DNA from: Pycnococcus provasolii
Lineage: Eukaryota > Chlorophyta > Pseudoscourfieldiophyceae > Pseudoscourfieldiales > Pycnococcaceae
NCBI GenBank assembly: GCA_938743325.2
Contig: OW568862.1
Location: forward strand, 535,501 to 599,500
DNA length: 64,000 nt
Reading direction: 5' to 3'
The notes under the pieces were generated by a model, which worked only from the letters and a program-made list of their open reading frames with translations, ran no database searches and was not told where the DNA came from. How positions within the stretch are numbered: the first letter of the stretch is position 1; each line of letters opens with the position of its first letter. Of this stretch, positions 28,701-39,800 are shown one piece after another. A program made the translations under genes and the position numbers.

Positions 28701-30892
28701 GAGGCGGGTGAAACAAACTCTGAAGGTTCGGCGGCATCGCCTAGGTGGCGAATACGTGCAGTTCCATATCCCGGTGCATCTTCGACATCAACGCCAATGC
28801 AATCGTCGTTAAATTCGTCCACGTTTGTGCTGTCTGCAGACTGCATGAATTCTGTGTTAAGTGAACGCGAAGGTACAGAGTCAGCAGATCCCGCCAGGCC
28901 GTGTTGACGCATAGCTCGCATCCACAGCTCTGGCATTCCAGAGCTGTGCGGAAACGGCTGGAAGCGTGTACTACGGCCACGCGAGGTGAACCAGGCCGCA
29001 TGCGATCGTTTTCCCACATCAAGCTCGATCACCTCGCCATTGCACTCGTCCATATCATGCCGGAAGCTCACTCTATCGTCTTCACTGTTGGTGTTGCCGA
29101 GAGAAGCGCTGTCCAACGTGTCTGACGATGTGCTACCTCCTCGCCAAGATGCGTCTGCAAAGTGCGTTCCTCGACCTCTCTCGTTTTCAAGATCTTCATT
29201 CGTGCCTGTGGTCACGACTGAAGCAAACTTGGACACGGCTGCCTCGACGTCATGCTGATCGTGCAAGGGATATGTCGCATTTCCTGTCGTTGAGCGGCGC
29301 TTCGGAAGTGGCGCATTCATCTGCGCAGTCACCTCACTTCCCCAAAGTATTGCGCCATTCTTTGGCGCGAACGAAAGGGACATAGGTTGCCCGCGAGATG
29401 CAAGTACCACGACATTGGGATCAAGCGTGGAGGTGGCAGACAGGCCGAACGAACCAACCGCATGCGCTAGAAAGACGCTCAGCGCACGGTACAGGTCGCC
29501 GTACAGGAAATTATGCAATGCGGCACTCGCCATGGCTGTCTCAATATTGCTGGCTGTGAGCTTTTGAAGGAACGGTTTGGAGGAGAATGCTGTCTGTGCG
29601 AGGTGAGAAGTCAGACTATTGATTGCCTCATCGGTCCAGCATTCCGCTCCCTGCCGCGTGGCATGCTCACCAAATACGACATCCGCTTCTGCCGCGGTAT
29701 TCACAAGATCGTCAGGCGTGAGAATCAGGTTGATGGCATCGTCGATATCCCGTGCAGCGCACAGCTGTACATACGCCAGTCGGATAGACAGCGCCCATAC
29801 CCCTTGCGTGCGGAGCAGTTCAAGTACGCCGGCGATCTTCACGCTGTCGCAGTCAGGCAGCTTCTGGGCATCCACGCCAAGCACACGGCAAAGCCACGCT
29901 CCGATATCACCCTGCGACACCACGTTGCCAAAGAGTGGGTAGAAGTCGAAGTCTCCGTTATGAGTTATGTAAGTCTCCGTGCGCTCGACTGCGTACTTCG
30001 TCCACGACGCGTCCGAGGTTAGTCGTCTCCACCCGAAGATGCGCCGCGTCTCCTCGAGAGGCGTGGGACGACCATCAATTCGAAATACATGGGGGTGTGC
30101 CTCAAAGCTGCTCGGCGTTGAGCTCGTGGCAAAGCGCGTGTGCCCCAGAAACGCTGCGTGCCCTTTGTCGTTTGCAGCCTTGCTCCTCCTGAGCCTATGT
30201 CGGAAGCCGTTGGCTAGGCCGATAGAAACATCCCCGCGCTTCGTGGGAACGTGCCGATATCGAACTGCTTTGCACCTACTGTCATCGCCTTCACGGACGA
30301 GGGTGACGATACCTCCCGACTGTCCACCGCGCACTGCCGTAGTAGCTGCCATAGCCTGAAGCATTTTGACGCTTTGCGCGAGTCTATCTGCTGCAGCAAG
30401 CGCAGAGTCCAGCGTGTCAGCGAGGACGAACGCGCCAAAGTTGCCACACTGGAATTCGTTGCTCATGGTGACTGAAAGTACCGGCTTGATTAGGTCGGTA
30501 ACGACACTCCCGACCGTCACGGCGACGCAAGCTGCCGCGACAGCACATGATGCTGGAGAATCTGCTTGGCTGCAAGCCCAAAGAGCCAGAGAGAAGGATG
30601 CCAGTATGCCCACCGTGTGCGTCACCACCTTTTGAGGTGTCGTAAGAAGTTGAAAGTGGCTGTGCACGACGCGAACCGACGGGTGCAAACGCTGCGCCGC
30701 CGAACGCGACAAGCCGCCTGTGAGAACAAAAAAAATGACAGCGCTAGGTTGTGTGTTGATTGAGATTGCGTTGATTGGCACTCGTGTGAAGCAGACTAGG
30801 CTTGCGAAGTGTGCACTTTCGTGGATTAGAAGAGAGAGCACGTACGCGAGGGCGTACACGTAGCATATTTCCAAGAGACACAGTAGAGGCAT
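25763..30892 (-). CDS. fusion of a membrane HExxH segment, class II glutamine amidotransferase and SIS domain
   Basis: 1709 residues, intronless. The N-terminus (residues 1-140) is hydrophobic, with HESAH at 24-28 inside a membrane span and an Asp133 in a second hydrophobic stretch, like M50-type intramembrane zinc proteases. A class II amidotransferase follows: Cys149 in QCGNFGAF, GHTRFAT at 250-256, HNGDFDFY at 311-318 and Asp329 in SQGDIGAWL, the usual glutamine-binding set of GlmS and PurF relatives. Because the nucleophile must be N-terminal in this class, cleavage before Cys149 would be required. A SIS (sugar-isomerase) domain spans roughly 770-990, with the phosphosugar motif SHSGQT near 894. 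Two more membrane segments lie around 1115-1200, then a further globular region. It is a GlmS-like fusion, but the sugar and product are unknown. Confidence 0.7.
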   Translation of the reverse strand: MPLLCLLEICYVYALAYVLSLLIHESAHFASLVCFTRVPINAISINTQPSAVIFFVLTGGLSRSAAQRLHPSVRVVHSHFQLLTTPQKVVTHTVGILASFSLALWACSQADSPASCAVAAACVAVTVGSVVTDLIKPVLSVTMSNEFQCGNFGAFVLADTLDSALAAADRLAQSVKMLQAMAATTAVRGGQSGGIVTLVREGDDSRCKAVRYRHVPTKRGDVSIGLANGFRHRLRRSKAANDKGHAAFLGHTRFATSSTPSSFEAHPHVFRIDGRPTPLEETRRIFGWRRLTSDASWTKYAVERTETYITHNGDFDFYPLFGNVVSQGDIGAWLCRVLGVDAQKLPDCDSVKIAGVLELLRTQGVWALSIRLAYVQLCAARDIDDAINLILTPDDLVNTAAEADVVFGEHATRQGAECWTDEAINSLTSHLAQTAFSSKPFLQKLTASNIETAMASAALHNFLYGDLYRALSVFLAHAVGSFGLSATSTLDPNVVVLASRGQPMSLSFAPKNGAILWGSEVTAQMNAPLPKRRSTTGNATYPLHDQHDVEAAVSKFASVVTTGTNEDLENERGRGTHFADASWRGGSTSSDTLDSASLGNTNSEDDRVSFRHDMDECNGEVIELDVGKRSHAAWFTSRGRSTRFQPFPHSSGMPELWMRAMRQHGLAGSADSVPSRSLNTEFMQSADSTNVDEFNDDCIGVDVEDAPGYGTARIRHLGDAAEPSEFVSPASLIELGNNSYISQQPVVESLQRLAVPSACDLVGNDLADVPMVLNKIRESWKDSSSYNVKTARNFYAAIREAVLRKLHATSDSLSDVASERVAVDVLVMGVEVSLWVGEQFASDLQNLFPCLRVIPVSANKVIGVLSNSKGSFAMTGFSFCSVNIDLKRTIVVALSHSGQTFPTMHATHALAGLLPPDRLFVVAGSVDSKMAQAVGQYVYKGCPWKGCVFDTMAGWRPSEPCSLSVLAMHHTLTELMLYIVERTHRDRRDGGLGTTKSTRERAIEASSNRIPPSTKFRMLRNASTGRLASSSGAPDHVAIAEAITLSEENALGLRRCSDMSILFALPKIVGTSEGSATHSHLTALGRHWAEHILESPRSWILSAFYIAVTIVILQLPAAQFGLWAVTRVACSAGAERSSGDAQSFGDALSLRACGNGALEVPNLINADAKPVPRSQSAALAFGLWDLLIYALKSIDAIIYIFLPMWSALALRWYQCRAPFARMGKRTIVIADVPYVHQTLEAFASKLFSLSYSSNGLDVHGASAVDHFVHRFTHRVVRGVLILAGRPDGRLWSQMRAESWILLALRQAKCIVHPFVPSWLRPNMKRWLRPGAGLAGPCNLGFGPEVITVGHNPFIDSVALDGHVALPKHRPDFVTERLASGTFTSCGETAATSDAVAKNTAKELKHMPGPGDQLQTLKHLGQNEAKKITEGISPNPSGQFEVDRSYAIGMHALVSLHAEDMNTLAQNYAMVASLARSESISEHSVRPLFSRTGVKSSSAVGPLRMLGAFEAAAAIGSMARLSSFAERMENSVEGSAANLAKLASVVGIPGSTLQDKSGTLDRNDSGSGSWANGSIRHQRSLRHPSLEHSETFLNFGSGVVMQSADAQTESSQLPILREGVKVDDVPKSSTDAPNLLELFSEAGACETWWENRIASMERLLSHMVLLHAMAWHTSTNAWPVTFETWRSQSQLRVATTAAPVSASDVSSEWR

Positions 30893-31418
30893 CTTGAGCT
30901 GAGCGAACGAAGGATGAGCAGTTTATTTGTTTCGTGTTTCAAAAAAGGTGGATGATGAGCTGACGTGGAGCAAATAATTAGGCACGCATTATGCCGGGAG
31001 GGCCCACCCCGTACCCTAGGAATACCGGTCGGGGAGAGATTCTCTGTTTGATTCTTCACAGACACGCGCAAGATCATCATCATCATAAACTTTACCCTTC
31101 CAAGCTTGGTCTCTTGACCACCTTAATCATCGTGATGCTACAACGGCTGCGAAGTCGCCAACTTGCAACTATGCAAGTCTCTTGCAAGCTCTTTGCACGC
31201 TTTCGGCCGTGCGCGACGGAAATTTTACTGGAATACATAACTGGACGGAGGTTTGGTTACGCGCCTTTTTACCCTTGATCGTGGTATTTACGAAGCCAAG
31301 TCAAACAACTTGATCGTTCGTTCGTTCCGGTTGGTGCCGGCCGGTTGGTGATGGAGACTTGATCGCATACACATACTTCGTGCTTCACTCTTTTTGCGCC
31401 TATTAAGGCTTGCACCGT
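30893..31418. promoter_or_regulatory. divergent intergenic region
   Basis: About 525 bp between the starts of the GATase-SIS gene (minus) and the TTL-like gene (plus). AT-rich patches are present, and I see no element beyond those. Presumably it serves as promoter and 5' UTR for both genes. Confidence 0.4.
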
Positions 31419-33731
31419 ATGTCCTCAGGAAGCACGTGTTCATCGGAACACGACAAGAAGAAGCACTATGCGGTCGTGTACCACCCGTCAACGTCGTACG
31501 AGATCGATCTCGTCAAAAACGCTATAAGCAGACTTCAAGTTCACGTCAACGACGACGGCGACAACGACAACGGCACGCGACACGTCACAATCTTGACGTG
31601 GGCCAAGTCTGCGGATATCAACTGGCCGTTGGTACTCGCCAACTCCGCACAAGCCACCGCGTACTACTTGCGAACATCTGTGACGCGCAAGGCGGAGCTT
31701 GCACGACTCGCCGACCGAAACACACAAGCAGCTGACAAGCTCAAAAATATACTTCCAACAACACACGTCCTCGATGGCGAGGACGACGAAGGCTGCTTCG
31801 ACAGGGCGAGACAAACAGGTGGCGTATGGATTCTCAAGCCTTCCGAAGGAAACCGAGGGCGAGGACTCGTTGTTGCGGACGCAAGCGACACGAGCTCGTG
31901 GAGACGCGCCGTGGCATCGCGGGAGGCGCAACCTGACGCCACGTTTGTATTGCAGCGCTACGTCGCGAAACCTTTGCTGCTCAGTCGCCGAAAGTTTCAC
32001 GTACGCGTGCACGTGCTTTGCGTCGGCGACGTTCGCGTGCTCGTGCACGAACACGCCGTCGTGCTGCTGTCTGCAACGGCGTATGACGCCACAGACCTGG
32101 ACAACCGCGCCGCGCACGTGACGAACCACTGCGTACAGGCGGCCCAAGAGGACGGGGATGGGGATCGTGACATTGAGCTTGGGCTGCCAGAGGCATGTGA
32201 GGCATTGTGGGATGATCACGAGCACCTCCGTGCCACATTCTCGAATGCAACTGGCATGTACAAATGGCTGCAAGCTTCGCTCGCAGATGCGGCAGAAACC
32301 GTCTTCGGTGCTGCGCTTGGCGGGCCACCCCTAGGCTTTTTCCCAATCGCTGGATCCTGCGAGCTCTTCGGCCTTGACGTGCTGCTCTCGGCACCAGACG
32401 AGCCAGGGAACGTCGGTGAGCCGGCGATTGGCATTAACGTGCTGGAAATAAATGCAGATCCGTCAATGGCCGTTTTCGGTAACAGGCCAGACATGCGAGC
32501 GCGGTGTGCAGAAATGCTTTTGGATGTCGCACGACTTGCACTCGCAGAGGCGGCACGACATACTGGCGAGGACGATGCAACGTCCACGTTCGTTGCAGCG
32601 GAGCAAAGCCTGCCTGCATGCGGTTTCCGTGAAGTACTTTCGCATCAGAGGCCTGTCGCGGCACGAGCTGCGCGACTTAGGGCACTGCGACGGCTGATGA
32701 CCGGGCTAAACTCTGTTCGCGATGAAGCGCACGAAGCTGGCGATAGTGACGACGACAACGACAACCGTATAGACAACGGTATCGACAACTCGTCGAAAAG
32801 GTCAGAGAATCGGGCACTTGTCGACATTCAGGCACCGGGCGGCTCCGAGATGGCATCTGCACTTCGAGATACCGGATGGCGCGTGCGTTCTGCAAGCGCT
32901 GGAGCATTGCGCGAGCGCGAGGTGGCAGTAGACAAAACGGCTCAACAGCTTCTGTTCGGTGTTGCGCGTGCTGATGTTGACTGGGCGCGTGTGCTTGCAG
33001 ATAGTAGCCCGATGCTGGTTGGAGTGCTGTTCCGCGGCGACGTTCTATTTTCTCCCTCGAGCCTGAAGCTTGAAGGAGATGCCATCCCAGCGTTCAAAGC
33101 AATCGAATTGTTGGTGGAGGAATCGAAAGACATGCCCAGGCCAGGTCTTTGGCAGATGCTTCGTCCAGCCACTGACGCATCACCGGCGTGGATGGATGAC
33201 CCGCGCGCATTTGACGAGGTGAGAAAGCGCCTTGTTGCACTGAGTTCGGATGACGACGCTTCCACATCTCGCACACGAAAACGGATGCTCGAAATCCTGG
33301 AGGTACTTCCCGCAGATAATGACGGATGTGAAGACTCGCGCGCTCTAGTACTTGTCGCGGGACGACCTGCAAGATGCTATTGCTATCAGAGAGTGATGAA
33401 GGCAGATGGGTCGTGGAACGAGCATGATTTGGTCGAGGTGAAAGCACTTGCAAACGTTTGCGCACGGGCGGTCACACATGCGGCTAGCAAGGAGCGTTCA
33501 GGAAAGGCGCGCATTCTATTGATGTCGTCGACGTTTGAGCTAATGTACATGATATTTAGACGAGGGTTGCTGGTGCGATTTGAGCCATTATCTGCACTGC
33601 CGGCGTCGATGCTTACTGCAGGAGCCGTGACTTCCTCCCTTGCTGGCATTCTCAATAATGGCTTGGACAGTGGGTGGATCAAATGCGACGATGACGTCGT
33701 GTGTGATTGCGACGACAAGAATGCTCTGTGA
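31419..33731 (+). CDS. tubulin-tyrosine-ligase-like (TTLL) protein with extra C-terminal half
   Basis: 770-residue protein. The N-terminal half is a TTL/TTLL domain: GGVWILKPSEGNRGRGL (ATP-grasp core), FVLQRYVAKPLLLSRRKFHVRVHVL, AHVTNHCVQ, FELFGLDVLL and VLEINADPSM are all family signatures. Such enzymes ligate Tyr, Glu or Gly to tubulin or other proteins. The C-terminal half (from about residue 470, LVDIQAPGGSEMASALRDTGWRV) has no motif I can name; its WARVLADSSPMLVGVLF looks faintly like the N-terminal WPLVLANSAQATAYYL of the TTL half, so a degenerate second TTL copy is possible. The in-frame start is ATG 31419; upstream codons are non-ATG. Link to cilia is plausible but unproven. Confidence 0.75.
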   Translation: MSSGSTCSSEHDKKKHYAVVYHPSTSYEIDLVKNAISRLQVHVNDDGDNDNGTRHVTILTWAKSADINWPLVLANSAQATAYYLRTSVTRKAELARLADRNTQAADKLKNILPTTHVLDGEDDEGCFDRARQTGGVWILKPSEGNRGRGLVVADASDTSSWRRAVASREAQPDATFVLQRYVAKPLLLSRRKFHVRVHVLCVGDVRVLVHEHAVVLLSATAYDATDLDNRAAHVTNHCVQAAQEDGDGDRDIELGLPEACEALWDDHEHLRATFSNATGMYKWLQASLADAAETVFGAALGGPPLGFFPIAGSCELFGLDVLLSAPDEPGNVGEPAIGINVLEINADPSMAVFGNRPDMRARCAEMLLDVARLALAEAARHTGEDDATSTFVAAEQSLPACGFREVLSHQRPVAARAARLRALRRLMTGLNSVRDEAHEAGDSDDDNDNRIDNGIDNSSKRSENRALVDIQAPGGSEMASALRDTGWRVRSASAGALREREVAVDKTAQQLLFGVARADVDWARVLADSSPMLVGVLFRGDVLFSPSSLKLEGDAIPAFKAIELLVEESKDMPRPGLWQMLRPATDASPAWMDDPRAFDEVRKRLVALSSDDDASTSRTRKRMLEILEVLPADNDGCEDSRALVLVAGRPARCYCYQRVMKADGSWNEHDLVEVKALANVCARAVTHAASKERSGKARILLMSSTFELMYMIFRRGLLVRFEPLSALPASMLTAGAVTSSLAGILNNGLDSGWIKCDDDVVCDCDDKNAL

Positions 33732-33899
33732 CACATATTAACAATATTAATGTCTGTTTTGATGAAAGAAATTATGTAAGTATCATTTACTTATAAACGA
33801 ATCTGCACGAGTGACCATCGAATCGCGAAAGGGGTGAGAATTGAGTGGTGGTGAGCGTTCAAAGGTCTGCGCCTTCAGACAAGGTTCCCGTGAGTTGAA

Positions 33900-36800
33900 T
33901 TAAAGTCCGCTGTTGCGCCTGTAATCCAGCTGGTCCATCTCCAACGGGTCGCTTTCGCCATCATCACCGAGCGAAACTTCAAGCTCGAGGTGATCAAGCG
34001 GGCTTTGGAGATCTCCGGCCTCCGAGCGGTCTGATTCAGGCTCGTGATCAAGGGGGGGGTGCGGTAGATATGGAGTGTACTGTGTATCCGCCACCATGGC
34101 ATCGCCATCGTGGTCCAAACCGCCTGTCGAAAGAGGGGACATCTCAATTTCGAGTCCTTCAGTTGCATGAGCGTTAGCGTCCTCAGTGTCCATTGCCATC
34201 GCCATCTGCTTGAGAGGGTCAGGTGGTGCCGGCTCCGACGGCGGCAATTCCGACATTCGCATGCTTGCTTGTGTTGCCATCATAGGATTGGCAGCTGCCA
34301 CGCCCATAGCACTTCCTAATCCTATTTCCGAAAGTGGGTTCAATGAACCAAGCGAGGGTTGGCCGTCTTCCGCCTCGAAAGAATCGCCAAGCGTGGCCAG
34401 CTCCACCTCACCAGCGACTGGCGATGTTGCGTGGTGTGGAATTTCGCCCAGCTGTCGGGCTGGTGCACTGAATAAGTCGACGAGTGAGCTTAGGTCGGGA
34501 TGATATCGTCGAAGCATGTCCTCAGTATTCATAAGCATTGGATTTGTCGAGAGTCCTAGCCCACCTCCAAATTCGTCGTCTATAGGGAAGGGGTATGCGA
34601 AGATGTCGTCTTCGAATGACTGGGGCTTACGCGGCGTGACTATCTGCTTGTACGCTAGATATCCTACCCCACCACACATCCCAAGCACAACAACTCCAAC
34701 GACGACGGCTATCGCCGCGATCTTTCCAGAGTCGTCGCTTTTCACGCCATCGTCAGAGGTAGCTGATGGTGGAGGCGACACCGGTGCCGGCGGGTACGTG
34801 ATTGTGCCATTTGGTGGCGGGGGAGGTGATGGTGGCGGTGGCGGTGGAAGTGGTGGCGGCGGCGGAGGTGGTGGTGGAGGGGGAGATATTGGCGGGGGCG
34901 GAGGGGGAGGCGACGGCGGCGGCGGCGGTGGTGGTAGGACTGGAAGTGTTATAAAGAGCTCGATATCCGTGTCGTTGACGCGCTTTGATTCCTTTTCGAA
35001 ATCATCGACCGTTATCACACCCGATGACAAATCTGACACGAGGCCCGTGAGATTCACCTGTGCCTTGTAAGACTGTTTATACAGTGTCACAAGCACGTCC
35101 TGTGTGTCCAACGTCTCGTTCATTGGTACTGTAATCTGTGCCACAGTCGACATGATATCATCGACAGTACTAGTGGCCATCGCGGTCACAGAGGCCACGG
35201 CGGCGGCTTTTGTACGCTCCTCGTCAGTGAGCGTGATGTTCGACTCTAGGACTGCACTCTCTAGCACATTCAATAGCACAGCGGAATCACCTAAATCAAG
35301 CTTTGGCTCTGGCAGCGCATCTGCCTGAAGGAGTGCACGACGATGTCTCAGCTCAACCGGTACTAATCGTAGGACAAATCTCGCTAAAATGGTGTAGATA
35401 GTCTCACTCGCAAGGAGCAAGTCTTTCCAGCCAGATGAAGTTGAAATGAATCTTGTGAAAAGCTCCACCACCATCTGAAGTATAAGAACGGCTCGAAACG
35501 TCGAAACAGCCTCCCGCGAGAAGCCCTTTGACAGCCCGCCGTCGGTATTTGTGATCGTGATTGGCGTAAGCATTCCTTCCAAGTGATCGTACGAGAGGAT
35601 GGGCACATTGAAAGGAATGCCCATGGCGATTTTCACCGAACTTTCCACTGCAGTTAGCGCCTGACCCATACCCACCTCAGTCACATTCACGCTTGGATCT
35701 TCAAGTGCATGCAACACAACTGTTGTCAAAGGTGTGACCACGATCGAGTACGAAGAGCCCGTCCCTGGTGCACCGAGCGTGGTTGTCAGCGGAAGTGTTA
35801 ACGAAAAGTCTGAGCAGGTTCGATTGCCGCGATCACTCTCGACGCGCAGGTCGTAGCCTGGAATGACGGAAAAGTCAAAAGCGCCAGCCTCCGAGGTGGA
35901 TCGTCCATATTCCGTGATGTCCATGCGCTCGCTCGGATCATAGAATACATTCCCATTGTCGTCCTGGAATATAATGCAACCTGCGAAGTAGCTCGATGTC
36001 AGCACCTTGCCGGTAACGGTCGTTTGTGGCGGAGGGGATGGCGGAGGCGGCGGAGGGGGCGGAGGCGGCGGTGGCAGCGGAGAAGGTGGCGGCGACGGCG
36101 GCAATGGCTGCATCGGTGGCGACGGCGGTAGAGGAGAATGGATGCCATAAAATTCGATTGGTATTCCTGGCACATCAGGTGCCAGTGATATTGTCGTTGT
36201 CGTCGTCAATGTCGGAATTGTTGTCGATGCTGTTGGTGATTGTTGGGATACAGGCACTAATGGCGCTGAAAGGCCATAAAATTCAGCTAGAGTATCCATG
36301 GATCCTGGCACATCAGGTGCCAGTGATATTGTCGTTGTCGTCGTCAATGTCGGAATTGTTGTCGATGCTGTTGGTGATTGTTGGGATACAGGCACTAATG
36401 GCGCTGAAAGGCCATAAAATTCAGCTAGAGTATCCATGGATGGCGCCTGTGGTGTTGTCGTGATTGCAATTGTCGTAGTCGTCTCGGTTGACGTTACGTT
36501 ATCCGCAGGTACACCGATTGGCACCGACTCATCTGAAGATGGCACAAGCCCGTACATCGAGTAGAAGCCGTACAGACTCGCAGCCTCCACGGGCGCTGCA
36601 GCGTCGACAATTATGGGAGGGGGCAGTGGTGGCGCCGCCGCCGTCGTCTCGTTGGCCGTCGCGTTATGCGCAGGTACACCGATTGGCACCGACTCAGCTG
36701 AAGATGGCACAAGCCCGTACATCGAGTAGAAGCCGTACAGACTCGCAGCCTCCACGGGCGCTGCAGCGTCGACAATTATGGGAGGGGGTAGTGGTGGCGC

Positions 36801-39800
36801 CGCCGCCGTCGTCTCGTTGGCCGTCGCGTTCTGCACGGGCAAGCCAATCAGCACCGACTCCGGCGGAGACGGTACGAGCCCGTACATCGAGTAGAAGCCG
36901 TACAGACTCGCAGCCTCCACGGGCGCTGCCTTGTCGAAGACGATCGGAGGCAACAGCGGCGCCGCCGTCGTCTCGTTGGCCGTCGCGTTCTGCACGGGCA
37001 AGCCAATCAGCACCGACTCCGGCGGAGACGGTACGAGCCCGTACATCGAGTAGAAGCCGTACAGACTCGCAGCCTCCACGGGCGCTGCCTTGTCGAAGAC
37101 GATCGGAGGCAGAAGCGGCGCCGCCGTCGTCTCGTTGGCCGTCGCGTTCTGCACGGGCAAGCCAATCAGCACCGACTCCGGCGGAGACGGTACGAGCCCG
37201 TACATCGAGTAGAAGCCGTACAGACTCGCAGCCTCCACGGGCGCAGCAGCGTCGAAGATGATCGGAGGCAGAAGCGGCGCCGCCGTCGTCTCGTTGGCCG
37301 TCGCGTTCTGCACGGGCAAGCCAATCAGCACCGACTCCGGCGGAGACGGTACGAGCCCGTACATCGAGTAGAAGCCGTACAGACTCGCAGCCTCCACAGG
37401 CGTAGCCTTGTCGAAGATGATCGGAGGCAGCAGCGGCGCCGCCGTCGTCTCGTTGGCCGTCGCGTTCTGCACGGGCAAGCCAATCAGCACCGACTCCGGC
37501 GGAGACGGTACGAGCCCGTACATCGAGTAGAAGCCGTACAGACTCGCAGCCTCCACGGGCGCAGCCTCGTCGAAGATGATCGGAGGCAGCAGCGGCGCCG
37601 CCGCCGTCGTCTCGTTGGCCGTCGCGTTCTGCACGGGCAAGCCAATCAGCACCGACTCCGGCGGAGACGGTACGAGCCCGTACATCGAGTAGAAGCCGTA
37701 CAGACTCGCAGCATCCACGGGCGAAGCAGCGTCGAAGATGATCGGAGGCAACAGCGGCGCCGCCGTCGTCTCGTTGGCCGTCGCGTTCTGCACGGGCAAG
37801 CCAATCAGCACCGACTCCGGCGGAGACGGTACGAGCCCGTACATCGAGTAGAAAGAATAGAATGAAGTAGCCTCCACGGGCGCAGCCTTGTCGAAGATGA
37901 TCGGAGGCAGCAGCGGCGCCGCCGTCGTCTCGTTGGCCGTCGCGTTCTGCACGGGCAAGCCAATCAGCACCGACTCCGGCGGAGACGGTACGAGCCCGTA
38001 CATCGAGTAGAAGCCGTACAGACTCGCAGCCTCCACGGGCGCTGCCTTGTCGAAGATGATCGGAGGCAGCAGCGGCGCCGCCGTCGTCTCGTTGGCCGTC
38101 GCGTTCTGCACGGGCAAGCCAATCAGCACCGACTCCGGCGGAGACGGTACGAGCCCGTACACCGAGTAGAAGCCGTACAGACTCGCAGCCTCCACGGGCG
38201 CAGCAGCGTCGAAGATGATCGGAGGCAGCAGCAGCGGCGCCGCCGTCGTCTCGTTGGCCGTCGCGTTCTGCACGGGCAAGCCAATCAGCACCGACTCCGG
38301 CGGAGACGGTACGAGCCCGTACATCGAGTAGAAGCCGTACAGACTCGCAGCCTCCACAGGCGTAGCCTCGTCGAAGATGATCGGAGGCAACAGCGGCGCC
38401 GCCGTCGTCTCGTTGGCCGTCGCGTTCTGCACGGGCAAGCCAATCAGCACCGACTCCGGCGGAGACGGTACGAGCCCGTACATCGAGTAGAAGCCGTACA
38501 GACTCGCAGCCTCCACAGGCGTAGCCTCGTCGAAGATGATCGGAGGCAACAGCGGCGCCGCCGTCGTCTCGTTGGCCGTCGCGTTCTGCACGGGCAAGCC
38601 AATCAGCACCGACTCCGGCGGAGACGGTACGAGCCCGTACATCGAGTAGAAGCCGTACAGACTCGTAGCCTCCACGGGCGCAGCCTCGTCGAAGATGGTC
38701 GGAGGCAGCAGCGGCGCCGCCGCCGTCGTCTCGTTGGCCGTCGCGTTCTGCACGGGCAAGCCAATCAGCACCGACTCCGGCGGAGACGGTACGAGCCCGT
38801 ACATCGAGTAGAAAGAATAGAATGAAGTAGCCTCCACGGGCGAAGCAGCGTCGAAGATGATCGGAGGCAACAGCGGCGCCGCCGTCGTCTCGTTGGCCGT
38901 CGCGTTCTGCACGGGCAAGCCAATCAGCACCGACTCCGGCGGAGACGGTACGAGCCCGTACATCGAGTAGAATGAATAGAATGAAGTGGCCTCCACGGGC
39001 GCAGCCTTGTCGAAGATGATCGGAGGCAGCAGCGGCGCCGCCGTCGTCTCGTTGGCCGTCGCGTTCTGCACGGGCAAGCCAATCAGCACCGACTCCGGCG
39101 GAGACGGTACGAGCCCGTACATCGAGTAGAAAGAATAGAATGAAGTAGCCTCCACGGGCGCTGCAGCGTCGAAGATGATCGGAGGCAACAGCGGCGCCGC
39201 CGCCGTCGTCTCGTTGGCCGTCGCGTTCTGCACGGGCAAGCCAATCAGCACCGACTCCGGCGGAGACGGTACGAGCCCGTACATCGAGTAGAAGCCGTAC
39301 AGACTCGCAGCCTCCACGGGCGCAGCAGCGTCGAAGATGATCGGAGGCAGCAGCGGCGCCGCCGTCGTCTCGTTGGCCGTCGCGTTCTGCACGGGCAAGC
39401 CAATCAGCACCGACTCCGGCGGAGACGGTACGAGCCCGTACATCGAGTAGAAAGAATAGAATGAAGTAGCCTCCACGGGCGCTGCCTTGTCGAAGATGAT
39501 CGGAGGCAGCAGCGGCGCCGCCGTCGTCTCGTTGGCCGTCGCGTTCTGCACGGGCAAGCCAATCAGCACCGACTCCGGCGGAGATGGTGCGAGCCCGTAG
39601 ACGGAGTAGAAAGAATAGAATGAAGTAGCCTCCACGGGCGCAGCCTCGTCGAAGATGATCGGAGGCAACAGCGGCGCCGCCGTCGTCTCGTTGGCCGTCG
39701 CGTTCTGCACGGGCAAGCCAATCAGCACCGACTCCGGTGGAGACGGTGCGAGGCCGTACACGGAATAGAAGCCGTACAAATTGGCACCGTCCGCTGGCGC

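Noticed and set aside
36488-37261. Plus-strand open frame over the 21-unit array
   Set aside because: Antisense shadow of the surface-protein repeats.
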